Shown here: piece by piece, positions 53,489 to 64,000 of the stretch
How positions within the stretch are numbered: position 1 is the first letter of the stretch
How the letters are laid out: each line of letters begins with the position of its first letter
Assembly: GCA_949775045.1 (NCBI GenBank)
Contig: OX459104.1
Location: 3,683,486-3,747,485, forward strand
From: Metridium senile
Taxonomy: Eukaryota > Cnidaria > Anthozoa > Actiniaria > Metridiidae
Length of the DNA stretch: 64,000 nucleotides
Direction: 5' to 3'
The notes under the pieces: generated by a model
Databases searched by the model: none
The model's input: only the letters and a program-made list of their open reading frames with translations
What the model was told of the DNA's origin: nothing
Program-made: the position numbers and the translations under genes

Positions 53489-54627
53489 CTATAACTATAA
53501 ATGATTATGAATGTATATAGATAAATTAATATATACTAATGAAAATATAAGAACTGTGTTTAGTTACGAAAAAAGGACTCAGTAAGTGCCTGTTTAAAAG
53601 GCATCAAAGCTGACTCAGATATTACGGATATTGGTAGGTAGGGAATTCCATGTTTTTGCCCCGTTGTAGCGAAACGAAGATTCAAAATTTTGCGAAGATT
53701 GGTACTTAGCAGTTCTTGCTAACGGTAAGCGAAGCTGCAGATCTTTGCTTCTAGTATTGTAATAATGGAATTGACTAGAAAATCGGAACTGCTCATTTAA
53801 TAGGTATATGCCCGGGCTAGACTATTTAAGGCATTTGTATACCAGCATACAATTCTACGGAAAGTTTCTGCCAAAAGGATGAGGAGGAAGTAATTAAGAT
53901 TTAATTCATTTTCTTTTTTTTTTCTGCCTTCAATGATTGCAGCAGCGCACCTCTGCAACCTGTCTAGGTACTCTTTCCTAGTGTTGATACTGCATCCATG
54001 CATTTCAAACGCAAGAGCAATAATCAACAATTGGAAGTATCAAAATGAGTATTAAATACAAAGTGATACATGCATCAGTCTTGCGTGCCATCCGAAGCAT
54101 AAAACAAGCACCCCCTACAACGTGTGGGTTGTCTTGGATGAAACTCGCTTGCAATGCGATATCACATTGAATGCGCATGCGCGAGTTGACCCTACTCCCC
54201 ACTGGGAATAAGAACAATAAGATTAGCATAACAATAAACCTGCCCTGAAAGACTAGGATTTTTCAATTTGTATAAATCGAGTGACGCTTAGTTAGTCTAC
54301 GTATAGGAATTACCATTTATAGCTTAGGGGCTGGTTGTCTCCTCCCTTCGGACGAGCTGGGTGTGGGGAACGGAGAGCGCGTGAGTTTTTTCTTTTTTTT
54401 AATTTTTTCTTTTCTTTTTCTGATAAAAACAGCCTTTCTCATTCGAAACGTTTACAAACTAAAATTATTTAACTTTTACATCCCATGTTGTACATATTTA
54501 TTGATTGATTTATTGATGAATAAATATTTAAGCAGAAATTAGAATGCCTGCAGTTCAACATAGCTGGTTTAAGTGGGGCTCTGCACAAAACATACATCAC
54601 ATTGCGTTTACATACATAAAGATATAA
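53489..54627 (+). repeat. satellite copy 48, T10 G848
   Basis: T10 run (53914-53923), G848 and A1082, length 1139 bp. Confidence 0.96.
53797..54030 (-). pseudogene. LINE relic segment, frame rejoined by T10 (copy 48)
   Basis: Same 77-codon frame as in copy 31, open because of the T10 run at 53914-53923. Confidence 0.7.
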
Positions 54628-55766
54628 CTATAACTATAAATGATTATGAATGTATATAGATAAATTAATATATACTAATGAAAATATAAGAACTGTGTTT
54701 AGTTACGAAAAAAGGACTCAGTAAGTGCCTGTTTAAAAGGCATCAAAGCTGACTCAGATATTACGGATATTGGTAGGTAGGGAATTCCATGTTTTTGCCC
54801 CGTTGTAGCGAAACGAAGATTCAAAATTTTGCGAAGATTGGTACTTAGCAGTTCTTGCTAACGGTAAGCGAAGCTGCAGATCTTTGCTTCTAGTATTGTA
54901 ATAATGGAATTGACTAGAAAATCGGAACTGCTCATTTAATAGGTATATGCCCGGGCTAGACTATTTAAGGCATTTGTATACCAGCATACAATTCTACGGA
55001 AAGTTTCTGCCAAAAGGATGAGGAGGAAGTAATTAAGATTTAATTCATTTTCTTTTTTTTTTCTGCCTTCAATGATTGCAGCAGCGCACCTCTGCAACCT
55101 GTCTAGGTACTCTTTCCTAGTGTTGATACTGCATCCATGCATTTCAAACGCAAGAGCAATAATCAACAATTGGAAGTATCAAAATGAGTATTAAATACAA
55201 AGTGATACATGCATCAGTCTTGCGTGCCATCCGAAGCATAAAACAAGCACCCCCTACAACGTGTGGGTTGTCTTGGATGAAACTCGCTTGCAATGCGATA
55301 TCACATTGAATGCGCATGCGCGAGTTGACCCTACTCCCCACTGGGAATAAGAACAATAAGATTAGCATAACAATAAACCTGCCCTGAAAGACTAGGATTT
55401 TTCAATTTGTATAAATCGAGTGACGCTTAGTTAGTCTACGTATAGGAATTACCATTTATAGCTTAGGGGCTGGTTCTCTCCTCCCTTCGGACGAGCTGGG
55501 TGTGGGGAACGGAGAGCGCGTGAGTTTTTTCTTTTTTTTAATTTTTTCTTTTCTTTTTCTGATAAAAACAGCCTTTCTCATTCGAAACGTTTACAAACTA
55601 AAATTATTTAACTTTTACATCCCATGTTGTACATATTTATTGATTGATTTATTGATGAATAAATATTTAAGCAGAAATTAGAATGCCTGCAGTTCAACAT
55701 AGCTGGTTTAAGTGGGGCTCTGCACAAAACATACATCACATTGCGTTTACATACATAAAGATATAA
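54628..55766 (+). repeat. satellite copy 49, T10
   Basis: T10 run (55053-55062), A1082, length 1139 bp. It ends a block of three T10 copies. Confidence 0.96.
54936..55169 (-). pseudogene. LINE relic segment, frame rejoined by T10 (copy 49)
   Basis: Same 77-codon frame as in copy 31, open because of the T10 run at 55053-55062. Confidence 0.7.
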
Positions 55767-56904
55767 CTATAACTATAAATGATTATGAATGTATATAGAT
55801 AAATTAATATATACTAATGAAAATATAAGAACTGTGTTTAGTTACGAAAAAAGGACTCAGTAAGTGCCTGTTTAAAAGGCATCAAAGCTGACTCAGATAT
55901 TACGGATATTGGTAGGTAGGGAATTCCATGTTTTTGCCCCGTTGTAGCGAAACGAAGATTCAAAATTTTGCGAAGATTGGTACTTAGCAGTTCTTGCTAA
56001 CGGTAAGCGAAGCTGCAGATCTTTGCTTCTAGTATTGTAATAATGGAATTGACTAGAAAATCGGAACTGCTCATTTAATAGGTATATGCCCGGGCTAGAC
56101 TATTTAAGGCATTTGTATACCAGCATACAATTCTACGGAAAGTTTCTGCCAAAAGGATGAGGAGGAAGTAATTAAGATTTAATTCATTTTCTTTTTTTTT
56201 CTGCCTTCAATGATTGCAGCAGCGCACCTCTGCAACCTGTCTAGGTACTCTTTCCTAGTGTTGATACTGCATCCATGCATTTCAAACGCAAGAGCAATAA
56301 TCAACAATTGGAAGTATCAAAATGAGTATTAAATACAAAGTGATACATGCATCAGTCTTGCGTGCCATCCGAAGCATAAAACAAGCACCCCCTACAACGT
56401 GTGGGTTGTCTTGGATGAAACTCGCTTGCAATGCGATATCACATTGAATGCGCATGCGCGAGTTGACCCTACTCCCCACTGGGAATAAGAACAATAAGAT
56501 TAGCATAACAATAAACCTGCCCTGAAAGACTAGGATTTTTCAATTTGTATAAATCGAGTGACGCTTAGTTAGTCTACGTATAGGAATTACCATTTATAGC
56601 TTAGGGGCTGGTTCTCTCCTCCCTTCGGACGAGCTGGGTGTGGGGAACGGAGAGCGCGTGAGTTTTTTCTTTTTTTTAATTTTTTCTTTTCTTTTTCTGA
56701 TAAAAACAGCCTTTCTCATTCGAAACGTTTACAAACTAAAATTATTTAACTTTTACATCCCATGTTGTACATATTTATTGATTGATTTATTGATGAATAA
56801 ATATTTAAGCAGAAATTAGAATGCCTGCAGTTCAACATAGCTGGTTTGAGTGGGGCTCTGCACAAAACATACATCACATTGCGTTTACATACATAAAGAT
56901 ATAA
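55767..56904 (+). repeat. satellite copy 50
   Basis: Same as copy 1 (G1082, T9). Confidence 0.96.
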
Positions 56905-58037
56905 CTATAACTATAAATGATTATGAATGTATATAGATAAATTAATATATACTAATGAAAATATAAGAACTGTGTTTAGTTACGAAAAAAGGACTCAGTA
57001 AGTGCCTGTTTAAAAGGCATCAAAGCTGACTCAGATATTACGGATATTGGTAGGTAGGGAATTCCATGTTTTTGCCCCGTTGTAGCGAAACGAAGATTCA
57101 AAATTTTGCGAAGATTGGTACTTAGCAGTTCTTGCTAACGGTAAGCGAAGCTGCAGATCTTTGCTTCTAGTATTGTAATAATGGAATTGACTAGAAAATC
57201 GGAACTGCTCATTTAATAGGTATATGCCCGGGCTAGACTATTTAAGGCATTTGTATACCAGCATACAATTCTACGGAAAGTTTCTGCCAAAAGGATGAGG
57301 AGGAAGTAATTAAGATTTAATTCATTTTCTTTTCTGCCTTCAATGATTGCAGCAGCGCACCTCTGCAACCTGTCTAGGTACTCTTTCCTAGTGTTGATAC
57401 TGCATCCATGCATTTCAAACGCAAGAGCAATAATCAACAATTGGAAGTATCAAAATGAGTATTAAATACAAAGTGATACATGCATCAGTCTTGCGTGCCA
57501 TCCGAAGCATAAAACAAGCACCCCCTACAACGTGTGGGTTGTCTTGGATGAAACTCGCTTGCAATGCGATATCACATTGAATGCGCATGCGCGAGTTGAC
57601 CCTACTCCCCACTGGGAATAAGAACAATAAGATTAGCATAACAATAAACCTGCCCTGAAAGACTAGGATTTTTCAATTTGTATAAATCGAGTGACGCTTA
57701 GTTAGTCTACGTATAGGAATTACCATTTATAGCTTAGGGGCTGGTTGTCTCCTCCCTTCGGACGAGCTGGGTGTGGGGAACGGAGAGCGCGTGAGTTTTT
57801 TCTTTTTTTTAATTTTTTCTTTTCTTTTTCTGATAAAAACAGCCTTTCTCATTCGAAACGTTTACAAACTAAAATTATTTAACTTTTACATCCCATGTTG
57901 TACATATTTATTGATTGATTTATTGATGAATAAATATTTAAGCAGAAATTAGAATGCCTGCAGTTCAACATAGCTGGTTTGAGTGGGGCTCTGCACAAAA
58001 CATACATCACATTGCGTTTACATACATAAAGATATAA
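56905..58037 (+). repeat. satellite copy 51, T4 G848
   Basis: T run cut to 4 (57330-57333), G848 and G1082. Length 1133 bp. Confidence 0.96.
57213..57440 (-). pseudogene. LINE relic segment, frame rejoined by T4 (copy 51)
   Basis: The T4 run is six bases shorter than T10, so the same frame stays open but loses two Lys codons (75 codons). Confidence 0.7.
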
Positions 58038-59175
58038 CTATAACTATAAATGATTATGAATGTATATAGATAAATTAATATATACTAATGAAAATATAAG
58101 AACTGTGTTTAGTTACGAAAAAAGGACTCAGTAAGTGCCTGTTTAAAAGGCATCAAAGCTGACTCAGATATTACGGATATTGGTAGGTAGGGAATTCCAT
58201 GTTTTTGCCCCGTTGTAGCGAAACGAAGATTCAAAATTTTGCGAAGATTGGTACTTAGCAGTTCTTGCTAACGGTAAGCGAAGCTGCAGATCTTTGCTTC
58301 TAGTATTGTAATAATGGAATTGACTAGAAAATCGGAACTGCTCATTTAATAGGTATATGCCCGGGCTAGACTATTTAAGGCATTTGTATACCAGCATACA
58401 ATTCTACGGAAAGTTTCTGCCAAAAGGATGAGGAGGAAGTAATTAAGATTTAATTCATTTTCTTTTTTTTTCTGCCTTCAATGATTGCAGCAGCGCACCT
58501 CTGCAACCTGTCTAGGTACTCTTTCCTAGTGTTGATACTGCATCCATGCATTTCAAACGCAAGAGCAATAATCAACAATTGGAAGTATCAAAATGAGTAT
58601 TAAATACAAAGTGATACATGCATCAGTCTTGCGTGCCATCCGAAGCATAAAACAAGCACCCCCTACAACGTGTGGGTTGTCTTGGATGAAACTCGCTTGC
58701 AATGCGATATCACATTGAATGCGCATGCGCGAGTTGACCCTACTCCCCACTGGGAATAAGAACAATAAGATTAGCATAACAATAAACCTGCCCTGAAAGA
58801 CTAGGATTTTTCAATTTGTATAAATCGAGTGACGCTTAGTTAGTCTACGTATAGGAATTACCATTTATAGCTTAGGGGCTGGTTCTCTCCTCCCTTCGGA
58901 CGAGCTGGGTGTGGGGAACGGAGAGCGCGTGAGTTTTTTCTTTTTTTTAATTTTTTCTTTTCTTTTTCTGATAAAAACAGCCTTTCTCATTCGAAACGTT
59001 TACAAACTAAAATTATTTAACTTTTACATCCCATGTTGTACATATTTATTGATTGATTTATTGATGAATAAATATTTAAGCAGAAATTAGAATGCCTGCA
59101 GTTCAACATAGCTGGTTTGAGTGGGGCTCTGCACAAAACATACATCACATTGCGTTTACATACATAAAGATATAA
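58038..59175 (+). repeat. satellite copy 52
   Basis: Same as copy 1 at all tracked sites. Confidence 0.96.
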
Positions 59176-60314
59176 CTATAACTATAAATGATTATGAATG
59201 TATATAGATAAATTAATATATACTAATGAAAATATAAGAACTGTGTTTAGTTACGAAAAAAGGACTCAGTAAGTGCCTGTTTAAAAGGCATCAAAGCTGA
59301 CTCAGATATTACGGATATTGGTAGGTAGGGAATTCCATGTTTTTGCCCCGTTGTAGCGAAACGAAGATTCAAAATTTTGCGAAGATTGGTACTTAGCAGT
59401 TCTTGCTAACGGTAAGCGAAGCTGCAGATCTTTGCTTCTAGTATTGTAATAATGGAATTGACTAGAAAATCGGAACTGCTCATTTAATAGGTATATGCCC
59501 GGGCTAGACTATTTAAGGCATTTGTATACCAGCATACAATTCTACGGAAAGTTTCTGCCAAAAGGATGAGGAGGAAGTAATTAAGATTTAATTCATTTTC
59601 TTTTTTTTTTCTGCCTTCAATGATTGCAGCAGCGCACCTCTGCAACCTGTCTAGGTACTCTTTCCTAGTGTTGATACTGCATCCATGCATTTCAAACGCA
59701 AGAGCAATAATCAACAATTGGAAGTATCAAAATGAGTATTAAATACAAAGTGATACATGCATCAGTCTTGCGTGCCATCCGAAGCATAAAACAAGCACCC
59801 CCTACAACGTGTGGGTTGTCTTGGATGAAACTCGCTTGCAATGCGATATCACATTGAATGCGCATGCGCGAGTTGACCCTACTCCCCACTGGGAATAAGA
59901 ACAATAAGATTAGCATAACAATAAACCTGCCCTGAAAGACTAGGATTTTTCAATTTGTATAAATCGAGTGACGCTTAGTTAGTCTACGTATAGGAATTAC
60001 CATTTATAGCTTAGGGGCTGGTTCTCTCCTCCCTTCGGACGAGCTGGGTGTGGGGAACGGAGAGCGCGTGAGTTTTTTCTTTTTTTTAATTTTTTCTTTT
60101 CTTTTTCTGATAAAAACAGCCTTTCTCATTCGAAACGTTTACAAACTAAAATTATTTAACTTTTACATCCCATGTTGTACATATTTATTGATTTATTTAT
60201 TGATGAATAAATATTTAAGCAGAAATTAGAATGCCTGCAGTTCAACATAGCTGGTTTGAGTCGGGCTCTGCACAAAACATACATCACATTGCGTTTACAT
60301 ACATAAAGATATAA
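59176..60314 (+). repeat. satellite copy 53, T10 with two private changes
   Basis: T10 run (59601-59610), G1082, and two substitutions seen nowhere else: T at 60194 (unit 1018) and C at 60262 (unit 1086). Length 1139 bp. Confidence 0.96.
59484..59717 (-). pseudogene. LINE relic segment, frame rejoined by T10 (copy 53)
   Basis: Same 77-codon frame as in copy 31, open because of the T10 run at 59601-59610. Confidence 0.7.
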
Positions 60315-61452
60315 CTATAACTATAAATGATTATGAATGTATATAGATAAATTAATATATACTAATGAAAATATAAGAACTGTGTTTAGTTACGAAAAAA
60401 GGACTCAGTAAGTGCCTGTTTAAAAGGCATCAAAGCTGACTCAGATATTACGGATATTGGTAGGTAGGGAATTCCATGTTTTTGCCCCGTTGTAGCGAAA
60501 CGAAGATTCAAAATTTTGCGAAGATTGGTACTTAGCAGTTCTTGCTAACGGTAAGCGAAGCTGCAGATCTTTGCTTCTAGTATTGTAATAATGGAATTGA
60601 CTAGAAAATCGGAACTGCTCATTTAATAGGTATATGCCCGGGCTAGACTATTTAAGGCATTTGTATACCAGCATACAATTCTACGGAAAGTTTCTGCCAA
60701 AAGGATGAGGAGGAAGTAATTAAGATTTAATTCATTTTCTTTTTTTTTCTGCCTTCAATGATTGCAGCAGCGCACCTCTGCAACCTGTCTAGGTACTCTT
60801 TCCTAGTGTTGATACTGCATCCATGCATTTCAAACGCAAGAGCAATAATCAACAATTGGAAGTATCAAAATGAGTATTAAATACAAAGTGATACATGCAT
60901 CAGTCTTGCGTGCCATCCGAAGCATAAAACAAGCACCCCCTACAACGTGTGGGTTGTCTTGGATGAAACTCGCTTGCAATGCGATATCACATTGAATGCG
61001 CATGCGCGAGTTGACCCTACTCCCCACTGGGAATAAGAACAATAAGATTAGCATAACAATAAACCTGCCCTGAAAGACTAGGATTTTTCAATTTGTATAA
61101 ATCGAGTGACGCTTAGTTAGTCTACGTATAGGAATTACCATTTATAGCTTAGGGGCTGGTTGTCTCCTCCCTTCGGACGAGCTGGGTGTGGGGAACGGAG
61201 AGCGCGTGAGTTTTTTCTTTTTTTTAATTTTTTCTTTTCTTTTTCTGATAAAAACAGCCTTTCTCATTCGAAACGTTTACAAACTAAAATTATTTAACTT
61301 TTACATCCCATGTTGTACATATTTATTGATTGATTTATTGATGAATAAATATTTAAGCAGAAATTAGAATGCCTGCAGTTCAACATAGCTGGTTTAAGTG
61401 GGGCTCTGCACAAAACATACATCACATTGCGTTTACATACATAAAGATATAA
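60315..61452 (+). repeat. satellite copy 54, G848 A1082
   Basis: G848 and A1082 with T9. Confidence 0.96.
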
Positions 61453-62590
61453 CTATAACTATAAATGATTATGAATGTATATAGATAAATTAATATATAC
61501 TAATGAAAATATAAGAACTGTGTTTAGTTACGAAAAAAGGACTCAGTAAGTGCCTGTTTAAAAGGCATCAAAGCTGACTCAGATATTACGGATATTGGTA
61601 GGTAGGGAATTCCATGTTTTTGCCCCGTTGTAGCGAAACGAAGATTCAAAATTTTGCGAAGATTGGTACTTAGCAGTTCTTGCTAACGGTAAGCGAAGCT
61701 GCAGATCTTTGCTTCTAGTATTGTAATAATGGAATTGACTAGAAAATCGGAACTGCTCATTTAATAGGTATATGCCCGGGCTAGACTATTTAAGGCATTT
61801 GTATACCAGCATACAATTCTACGGAAAGTTTCTGCCAAAAGGATGAGGAGGAAGTAATTAAGATTTAATTCATTTTCTTTTTTTTTCTGCCTTCAATGAT
61901 TGCAGCAGCGCACCTCTGCAACCTGTCTAGGTACTCTTTCCTAGTGTTGATACTGCATCCATGCATTTCAAACGCAAGAGCAATAATCAACAATTGGAAG
62001 TATCAAAATGAGTATTAAATACAAAGTGATACATGCATCAGTCTTGCGTGCCATCCGAAGCATAAAACAAGCACCCCCTACAACGTGTGGGTTGTCTTGG
62101 ATGAAACTCGCTTGCAATGCGATATCACATTGAATGCGCATGCGCGAGTTGACCCTACTCCCCACTGGGAATAAGAACAATAAGATTAGCATAACAATAA
62201 ACCTGCCCTGAAAGACTAGGATTTTTCAATTTGTATAAATCGAGTGACGCTTAGTTAGTCTACGTATAGGAATTACCATTTATAGCTTAGGGGCTGGTTG
62301 TCTCCTCCCTTCGGACGAGCTGGGTGTGGGGAACGGAGAGCGCGTGAGTTTTTTCTTTTTTTTAATTTTTTCTTTTCTTTTTCTGATAAAAACAGCCTTT
62401 CTCATTCGAAACGTTTACAAACTAAAATTATTTAACTTTTACATCCCATGTTGTACATATTTATTGATTGATTTATTGATGAATAAATATTTAAGCAGAA
62501 ATTAGAATGCCTGCAGTTCAACATAGCTGGTTTGAGTGGGGCTCTGCACAAAACATACATCACATTGCGTTTACATACATAAAGATATAA
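61453..62590 (+). repeat. satellite copy 55, G848 G1082
   Basis: G848 combined with G1082, as in copy 51. This is recombinant relative to its neighbours on both sides. Confidence 0.96.
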
Positions 62591-63721
62591 CTATAACTAT
62601 AAATGATTATGAATGTATATAGATAAATTAATATATACTAATGAAAATATAAGAACTGTGTTTAGTTACGAAAAAAGGACTCAGTAAGTGCCTGTTTAAA
62701 AGGCATCAAAGCTGACTCAGATATTACGGATATTGGTAGGTAGGGAATTCCATGTTTTTGCCCCGTTGTAGCGAAACGAAGATTCAAAATTTTGCGAAGA
62801 TTGGTACTTAGCAGTTCTTGCTAACGGTAAGCGAAGCTGCAGATCTTTGCTTCTAGTATTGTAATAATGGAATTGACTAGAAAATCGGAACTGCTCATTT
62901 AATAGGTATATGCCCGGGCTAGACTATTTAAGGCATTTGTATACCAGCATACAATTCTACGGAAAGTTTCTGCCAAAAGGATGAGGAGGAAGTAATTAAG
63001 ATTTAATTCATTTTCTTCTGCCTTCAATGATTGCAGCAGCGCACCTCTGCAACCTGTCTAGGTACTCTTTCCTAGTGTTGATACTGCATCCATGCATTTC
63101 AAACGCAAGAGCAATAATCAACAATTGGAAGTATCAAAATGAGTATTAAATACAAAGTGATACATGCATCAGTCTTGCGTGCCATCCGAAGCATAAAACA
63201 AGCACCCCCTACAACGTGTGGGTTGTCTTGGATGAAACTCGCTTGCAATGCGATATCACATTGAATGCGCATGCGCGAGTTGACCCTACTCCCCACTGGG
63301 AATAAGAACAATAAGATTAGCATAACAATAAACCTGCCCTGAAAGACTAGGATTTTTCAATTTGTATAAATCGAGTGACGCTTAGTTAGTCTACGTATAG
63401 GAATTACCATTTATAGCTTAGGGGCTGGTTGTCTCCTCCCTTCGGACGAGCTGGGTGTGGGGAACGGAGAGCGCGTGAGTTTTTTCTTTTTTTTAATTTT
63501 TTCTTTTCTTTTTCTGATAAAAACAGCCTTTCTCATTCGAAACGTTTACAAACTAAAATTATTTAACTTTTACATCCCATGTTGTACATATTTATTGATT
63601 GATTTATTGATGAATAAATATTTAAGCAGAAATTAGAATGCCTGCAGTTCAACATAGCTGGTTTAAGTGGGGCTCTGCACAAAACATACATCACATTGCG
63701 TTTACATACATAAAGATATAA
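62591..63721 (+). repeat. satellite copy 56, T2 G848 A1082
   Basis: T run reduced to 2 (63016-63017), the shortest in the window, plus G848 and A1082. Length 1131 bp. Confidence 0.96.
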
Positions 63722-64000
63722 CTATAACTATAAATGATTATGAATGTATATAGATAAATTAATATATACTAATGAAAATATAAGAACTGTGTTTAGTTAC
63801 GAAAAAAGGACTCAGTAAGTGCCTGTTTAAAAGGCATCAAAGCTGACTCAGATATTACGGATATTGGTAGGTAGGGAATTCCATGTTTTTGCCCCGTTGT
63901 AGCGAAACGAAGATTCAAAATTTTGCGAAGATTGGTACTTAGCAGTTCTTGCTAACGGTAAGCGAAGCTGCAGATCTTTGCTTCTAGTATTGTAATAATG
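63722..64000 (+). repeat. satellite copy 57, partial
   Basis: The first 279 bp of the unit, cut by the window edge. Reference state at sites 196 and 206; the other sites are not reached. Confidence 0.96.

Larger units (their letters stand above)
1..64000. repeat. 1138-bp satellite array, 56 full copies plus a partial one
   Basis: The same roughly 1138-bp unit recurs head to tail from the first base to the last. Spacing between equivalent landmarks is exactly 1138 bp in most copies. It is 1139 bp in copies 31, 47, 48, 49 and 53, 1133 bp in copy 51 and 1131 bp in copy 56. Every change of length is explained by one T run at unit positions 426-434. Copy 1 (1-1138) is used as the reference. Informative sites in unit coordinates are 196 (A/G), 206 (G/A), 508 (C/G), 716 (G/A), 770 (T/G), 848 (C/G), 980 (T/G) and 1082 (G/A). 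The array runs off both ends, so its true size is unknown. Such homogeneity is typical of recently amplified or actively homogenised satellite DNA. The phase chosen for the unit start is arbitrary. Confidence 0.98.

Noticed and set aside
34449..59717. 77- and 75-codon frames in copies 31, 47, 48, 49, 51 and 53 as genes
   Set aside because: They open only because of T-run length and read LINE relic sequence that later leaves the family frame.
516..63323. 56 recurrent 74-codon minus-strand frames as a tandem gene family
   Set aside because: The C-terminal third is LINE debris, the stop is a degraded LINE codon, the N-terminal part matches no family I know, and conservation follows from the youth of the array.
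1..64000. CRISPR array or bacterial/phage repeat region
   Set aside because: The repeat is 1138 bp with no variable spacers, and the unit carries an animal-type LINE relic.
1..64000. Assembly artefact (one unit copied many times by the assembler)
   Set aside because: Copies carry phased, block-structured and private variants and several T-run alleles, which a duplicated consensus would not. The exact copy number still depends on read support.

Overview
The whole 64 kb window is one uninterrupted head-to-tail satellite array. A 1138-bp unit repeats 56 times in full, all in the same orientation, and a 279-bp start of a 57th copy runs off the right edge. No copy is inverted, nothing is inserted between copies, and neither end leaves the array, so flanking DNA is not visible. 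I see no functional protein gene, rRNA, tRNA or CRISPR array.

The sequence is eukaryotic and almost certainly animal. Each unit carries, on the minus strand, the C-terminal end of the reverse-transcriptase protein of a CR1/L2/Jockey-type non-LTR retrotransposon (LINE). The AT-rich base composition, retained CpGs and style of the LINE tail suggest an invertebrate, perhaps a cnidarian or other marine animal, but that is only a guess.

Layout of one unit, in copy-1 coordinates, which equal unit coordinates. 1-71: AT-rich probable LINE 3' UTR, antisense. 72-578: broken LINE relic, minus strand, interrupted by stops and frameshifts. 426-434: a T9 run inside the relic, the main length-variable site of the array. 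579-847: no recognised content except a perfect NRF1-type palindrome at 683-694. 848-888: a CpG-bearing segment able to form a bulged hairpin. 897-932: an almost pure pyrimidine tract. 933-1138: AT-rich DNA ending in a TATAAC micro-repeat that crosses the unit junction.

Copies are nearly identical: I find at most about half a dozen differences between any two. The few differences are strongly structured. Copies 10-23 share one substitution and copies 31-34 another. Copies 36-46 alternate between two haplotypes in the order A B A B A B A B A A B, a nascent 2276-bp dimeric higher-order repeat. Copies 30, 51 and 56 have large contractions of the T run, and copy 30 also has a 6-bp duplication that exactly restores its length. 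The short open reading frames that recur in every unit are LINE debris or chance, not genes. Variant calls were made by eye from the sequence, so some private substitutions may have been missed.
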